From Scatophagus argus (taxonomy: Eukaryota > Chordata > Actinopteri > Scatophagidae), in NCBI RefSeq assembly GCF_020382885.2, contig NC_058513.1:13169641-13233640 (forward strand): DNA of 64,000 nt. The letters run 5' to 3'. Under the pieces are notes generated by a model. The model had not been told where the DNA came from, ran no database searches, and was given only the letters and a program-made list of their open reading frames with translations. Position 1 is the first letter of the stretch. Each line of letters starts with the position of its first letter. The position numbers and the translations under genes are program-made. Below, in pieces: positions 58,464-64,000 of the stretch.

Positions 58464-61400
58464 CTGAAACACATGAACGGCGATCAATAAAAAACATCCT
58501 AGGACTGCAACTAAAAAAAATCTCTATTGATTACATTTCTGATGAATTAATACATTATTTATTTAGATAAAATGTCAGAAAGCAGTGAAAAATCAAAGTC
58601 CAAGATGATATCATCATGATAACTTGTTTTGCTGAAAAACATGGCCAAAGTAAAAGGCTTAAATGATCAGTGGAGTGACAATCCGTCCATCAGTTCAGTG
58701 ATCAGTGATTTAGTATCACTGATGCAAAGTTAAAACATTTGATCCTGATCATCATCTTAAAGATATGCCTTAATTTTTAAATTAAATTTTGAAACTGTAC
58801 TTCACATACCTGTTTTATTTTCCTTTATGACCAAAAGCAGAAAACTGTGGCTTCCTCAGCTTAAGATATCATCTAATATTGATCGCAGGACCTTGAATTA
58901 AATCGAATCAAAATCATATTGTGGCAGACTTTGTGACATCAGCAAAACTATCATTGTCTAAAGAATGGATATAATCTTGTATCATGAGGGAACTGGTGAC
59001 TTAAACCCTCATAAACGACAGTGACTATTGTCGATTCAATTTCTCAAATAATAGAATAATCTACTACTAAAGCACTCTGCAGCCACCCTGACACTACAAG
59101 CAGTTCATATTCAAATGCCCACATAATGTCAGAAAATGTGAGACGACACCCTGTATATTTTAAATTTTAATTTACTTAGTCAGTAAATCAAGGCAAAGAC
59201 AGCAGAAACACTAACAGTAAACTTAAAATGTTAATGGTTTAAGCATAATGTGCTGCATCAGATATGTAACAACGTTTACTCTCCTATTATTGTAACTTCC
59301 TTTTTTTTATTGTTTTGTAAATATTGTGCATGTTTCATCCATATGCTGTTATTTTTGACTACAAGCCTGCACATTAAAGCATAAAATATTTATGGCACGA
59401 CAAACACAATAATAAATTCTGCTACTGCATTTCTCCTCCAACAGCTGCAAGATGTTTGTTTGTGAGGCAGTCACTGCCTGTGATAGGTGCTGCCACAGAA
59501 AAATGCACATGAAAAGGGAAAAAGTGGCCTGAAAGTAAGTTCCTGGATAGTAGAACCATCAAAAGAAGTTATTTTAAAAGTTGAGGAGAGAATAAACCAT
59601 GTTGAGAGGCATTTAATAAGTAATCTCAAGTGACTTACAGCTGTAAGTGGAGCTGCTATAAACGCGTATAGATCTAATTCAATTGGATTCAAACTGGGTC
59701 ACACAGCTATTAAAAGTGCAAAGTTAGTTGAGAGCAGTCTGACAGCAGTTCGCTGTAGCCAGGAAAGTACTGCTGGTGGCTGCTGTTTTGCACTGCGGGG
59801 CAGCTGCAGCAGGGGTGGAAGAGAGTGCAGCACCTTTTTCAATTAAATGTACACAACAGATAGAGCGGCTCAGTCTCAGTAGATGATTTATTTTTAGTTT
59901 AAATCCCCATCAATTTCACTCAGCATTATAGCGATAAGAAACAGCGTCAAGTGCTGCATGAAGGGATTTCACACTTCAACACTTTGGAGTGGACGGATAA
60001 AATATTTGAATGTAAGTCAGGAGAAAGTTTACAGCACTGAATCTCAACTTATGTACATTAAGTCAAAATTGATCATCTGAGCCTTCTTGTTGAAAAAAAT
60101 TAATCCAGAGACAGAAAAGATTTTATTCCATCATTTATGTATTTGAAATTTCATCAGTTATGTAGCATCTATCAGCTAATTGCTTTTGTTTTTGCTACAT
60201 TTTACTGCTATGGTTCACTCTCACCGCTGTGGGTCATTTCAAGTCACCGTAGGCTGTATTTTCCCCTGATAAACCCATGTATGTTCAACACTAAAGAGAA
60301 GGATAACAAACTTAGTAACTAACTAGTGAAGGTAGCAGAAACTTTAGCAGCTAAACAAATGGATATTTCTGTCAGGAGCTGGTGGAGAACAAAAACAGAG
60401 CTAAAAACAGAATGACTATTGGGTTTGTATTTGACAAGTAGCAACAAACAAAATGACAAAACAAGTGAGCTCACCTTTAGTTCTGTTAAACTATTATTGG
60501 TAATTTTCAATGTTTCTGACACCATATAGATTGAACAGTTATTTGAAAAAGGAATAGAGGTTAATCAATGATGAAATTTTGTTAAGGCCTGATTTTAAAG
60601 TTTTATTTTGGACATCAACAGGAGCTCTGAATGACTTCCTGTGGTTCAAACACACTTGGCTTTGTGTCTCTCTTCCCCGTGTGAAAGCCTCCAGCAGTAA
60701 ACAGACGTGGACAGCTGCAGGCAGCCTCCACACTCAGCACTTCGAATGATAAAGAGCTGCTGCAGGGATCACCTGCCTTCTTGCTGGAGACACAGATTAG
60801 ACATTTCAAATACTCTTTTCTTGGCTGTCCATCAAGGCCGCCCGTGCCCATTAGTGACAGAGTGATTAGTGTGAAATTCAAACGGCGGTGACATTCAACC
60901 GGAGAGTCACATTCAACATAAAGGAAAAATCAAAGGAAGGCACGCTGTCATATTTCACCACTAAGCACAGCCAATCTGAAAGATTCTTTGTCTAGCAGGA
61001 TCATTTATAGATCATCTGCGTACCTTCTTGTGCATTGTTTGATCAATCAAAAGACCTTCATAAAACAAACTTAATGATTCAAACTTGTTAACGGGAAAAA
61101 CATGACACCAAGAGTGTGATGTTGCCTACTGAAATGTCATCTCAGTGCTTCCCTTGCTGTCAAGTTGATCCTTTCTGCTAACTGAATTGGGTTCAAAGTA
61201 TTCGTTTCTATCGCTCTGTTAACATGCACCTGATCAACATTCGTGCTTTAAGACCAACATAGGTAAAACTCACCTCACATGACCTAAAGAGTAATTGGGT
61301 GGTTAATCAGTTTCCTGTGTGTTAATAATTACTCCAAGTATGCAAATCAAATATATCTACTATATTAAAAAGGTCACGTCTGTCAAACATTTTTCCCAAG

Positions 61401-64000
61401 CAGATGTTAATGCCAGCTCTCCTAAGTGAAAGCTTAATTTCTAATTATACTTTGAAAAATTGCATAGCGCGATTCTGAATATCAAAACCCAAATTGTGCA
61501 AAATAGTTTGACACTGATCAAATAAGACCCATTTCAAACAGCCTCTGCATGAGAACGTGGCTACTTTGAAATCTGACATGAAATTAAATTAAATGCAAAT
61601 TGAACTGGGGCCTAAACAATACTTGGTTGAGATAACACAAGACTTCAGTCACCAAACATGATATGAATTCTCATAACTGAAAGGTTCAGTGTAAGTCTGG
61701 TGTTATCAAAGGCATTTCATTGCTTTCCCATCTTTTGAAAAATGACAGCGTTTCCTTTCTATACAGGAAAGATAAATGAGTTGGAAAATAAGTTTTTAAT
61801 CAACTGATTTCACATGGCAAAGGCTTGTTTTCAGTGGGTGTACTGAACCGGTCTTCTAAACATACAGCCTGTGTGACTCATCAGTGGATGTAAACAAGCA
61901 CATGTCTGGCACACGTGGCTGCAAAGACAAAAACTGTTTAACATTTTAATTGAAACGCAGCTCCTGTGTCACCTCAGATCTTCAGCAATAAGGACGCAGA
62001 TCCACAGAGGAAACAAATCTGGAGTAACACAAGCAGACACTGAGGTCTCATTTATCCGGCTTATTGAAAGGGACACATGCTAGTCTCGAAATCTCAAGGG
62101 TCACGTTGGAAGTTTCCACAGCAGGAAGCACAGAGATGACTAATTAGGGCGAGAGATGTGACGGGAACAGAAAAATATAAGCATCCTCACCCACACACAT
62201 ACGACTTGTCAACAGTGAATCCAATTCACGATCCTAACCTTGATGATTTTAGATGGTGATCGATCTTGAAGGCATCATCGTCGATCAGAGATTGTGATAT
62301 TCATGTCTTCTTACTTCTTCCCCATACAGACTTCAGTTGGGCGGGCCACCCAGCTATATTAACAGCCACCAAAGTATATTTGGTGACCTATTTGAGAGAT
62401 CAATGCCATCTGCAATCGATTAATATCCGACAATCTCTCCTCACTCTCTCACCTTCTGCTGCGCAAATGGAAATGCACGTGAAAAAAGTAGGTTGTCCAT
62501 AAACGCTAAAATAAGATGAAACATTAAGAAGGAAGTAATGCAAAATATTCTGTTCTAACACCATCAAGCCCTAATCCAATATGTTCCTGGAATATGCAGC
62601 AGAATCGAACATCTCATGCTGAAACAATGACAAATTAAATGCCACAAGTGTGTGAGACTGTCTGGGTGAAGTATGTTCCTTCACATGTGTTTTCAGTGCC
62701 ATCATTACTGAGGACATCTGCCCAACGCATCTTTAATCATGTCCCTGCCAAAAGAAACAATCATCCTCTTCTTTCACCCCCTCTGTGTGCTTATGAGCGA
62801 TAGCATTAGCAATTCCCAAAACCCCCACTGTATCTGCTACCTGAAAGTGATGTTATGTTGGATGTGTACTCCTAACTCACTAACAAGCACACTCTCAGGA
62901 GTCAGGGAGTGGCTAATTAGACTTCTTTCCTAAGTCCAAAAAGGCACATTTTATGTCCCAGTCAATGCATGGACAGTTCAGCTGGCTGACACAATTTGCA
63001 TGTCCCTAGCTAATGGCGTCTGTTGACATGGCTCCAGGAGGACAGGAGGGGAAAAAAAAAAAGAAAGAAAGAAGATAAGTCACGCCACCGCTGAAATGGG
63101 AGGGTGGACAGCATGGGATGGCAGAGCTGACAAACAGAAAGCACCCTCAGTTTTCATCAGTGTAACTTTTGGCCATTCTGCGATCGCCCTCCTGCATGCC
63201 AAGCAGAGAGTATCGAAAGCTGAGGGGAGGGCTGAACAAAAGAGCAAGTAAAAGCATGGTAAAAGCAAGTGGCCGAGCTCTGCGTCCAATGTCTGTATTC
63301 ACAGACACACTCGACAGACGGGAGTGGGAACAAGGTTGTGGTTCGTGTGGGAAGGGCACTGATAAAAAAGCTCAGACTGGTGTAATAAATCATGTCAGTG
63401 ATGCATAAACACATTCATGAGGCAGTGAGATGAAAGGAAGTGGATAATACTTGTTTCTGACTTCCAACAGTGAGTAGATGAGGCCAGATTAAGGTGAAAG
63501 TCAACCAGAATGCAGAGAAAGCTATGAAAGCTTTTTTTGTTGTTTTTTTAAGTTTTATTTAGATTTATTTTGACCCTATTTTTCTGACTTTTCTTTGTCA
63601 GTTTCATATTTACTGAATCATGAAAGTGATTGTTGAAAGTGAAAGTCTCACAATCTGCTGGTTAAGTCTAAGCTTCTTACAACAGTGCAGCTTGGGTTTG
63701 CTGAAGTAACTTTGGTCAACACTTTCAGCTCTTATGTTTGAGAGGTAAGACTGTGCAGAAAGACTGCTTGAATTATTAAGAACAGGCCGTTTATACTGAC
63801 TTCCAGCCTTTCAAAGTCTATTATTAAATGGATTATATTTCTACTTTTGTTAACAATTTTTGATTCAGGCATAAACGAGGCAAAGCTAATTGTAACTACC
63901 TTATGTACCATTGGGAGGTTAAAACAATAACAGTATGTCAGAGTATTTCAGTTACCGGTAATCACATATTTTCTACATACAATCTTAAATTATATCCAAT
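58464..64000. other. Noncoding or intronic sequence to the window edge
   Basis: 5.5 kb of AT-rich sequence with no recognised exon. If the exon at 58356-58463 is real, this would be its upstream intron. Short ORFs at 60615-60881 (minus) and 63080-63414 (both strands) have no family signature. Confidence 0.35.

Noticed and set aside
60615-60881. 88-codon minus ORF as a possible upstream exon of the gene ending at 58356
   Set aside because: No acceptor-donor pair fits the frame and no family signature was found.

Overview
The window comes from a ray-finned fish nuclear genome, most likely a percomorph teleost. The genes are split into short GT-AG exons, the proteins are vertebrate-specific, and several dispersed repeats look like families I know from percomorph genomes. 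Introns are compact in the left quarter and very long on the right. There is no bacterial or organellar character, no CRISPR array and no viral gene.

Layout. (1) 1-965: last coding exon and 3' UTR of a Nodal-related TGF-beta ligand (+). (2) 2.1-3.95 kb: lrrc20 (+). (3) 5.0-8.3 kb: ppa1, cytosolic inorganic pyrophosphatase (+, 11 coding exons, complete). (4) 8.6-13.2 kb: sar1a, the COPII small GTPase (+, complete). (5) 13.3-15.2 kb: a repeat-bearing gap. (6) 15.25-55.4 kb: spock2/testican-2 (-), complete, 11 coding exons over about 38 kb, including a 9-nt microexon and a 17.7-kb first intron. (7) 55.5-64 kb: mostly noncoding, with one terminal-exon-like ORF with a poly(A) signal (-, 58.25-58.46 kb) of unidentified origin.

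The gene set matches human 10q22.1. NODAL, LRRC20, PPA1 and SAR1A keep their relative order and orientation, but EIF4EBP2 and NPFFR1 are missing from the intervals where human has them. SPOCK2, megabases away in human, is directly tail-to-tail with sar1a. The genes do not form a pathway: they are a secreted morphogen, an LRR protein, phosphate metabolism, ER-export trafficking and an extracellular proteoglycan.

Mobile DNA includes a Tc1-like transposase relic, a TA-flanked non-autonomous Tc1/mariner element, a ~0.7-kb inverted-repeat element inside the spock2 3' UTR with fragments elsewhere, and three copies of another dispersed family. I see no previously undescribed multi-gene system. The best leads are the microexon, two GC-donor introns, an in-frame alternative upstream exon for lrrc20, and the orphan terminal exon at 58.4 kb. 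All exon borders were read by eye and no alignment was run.
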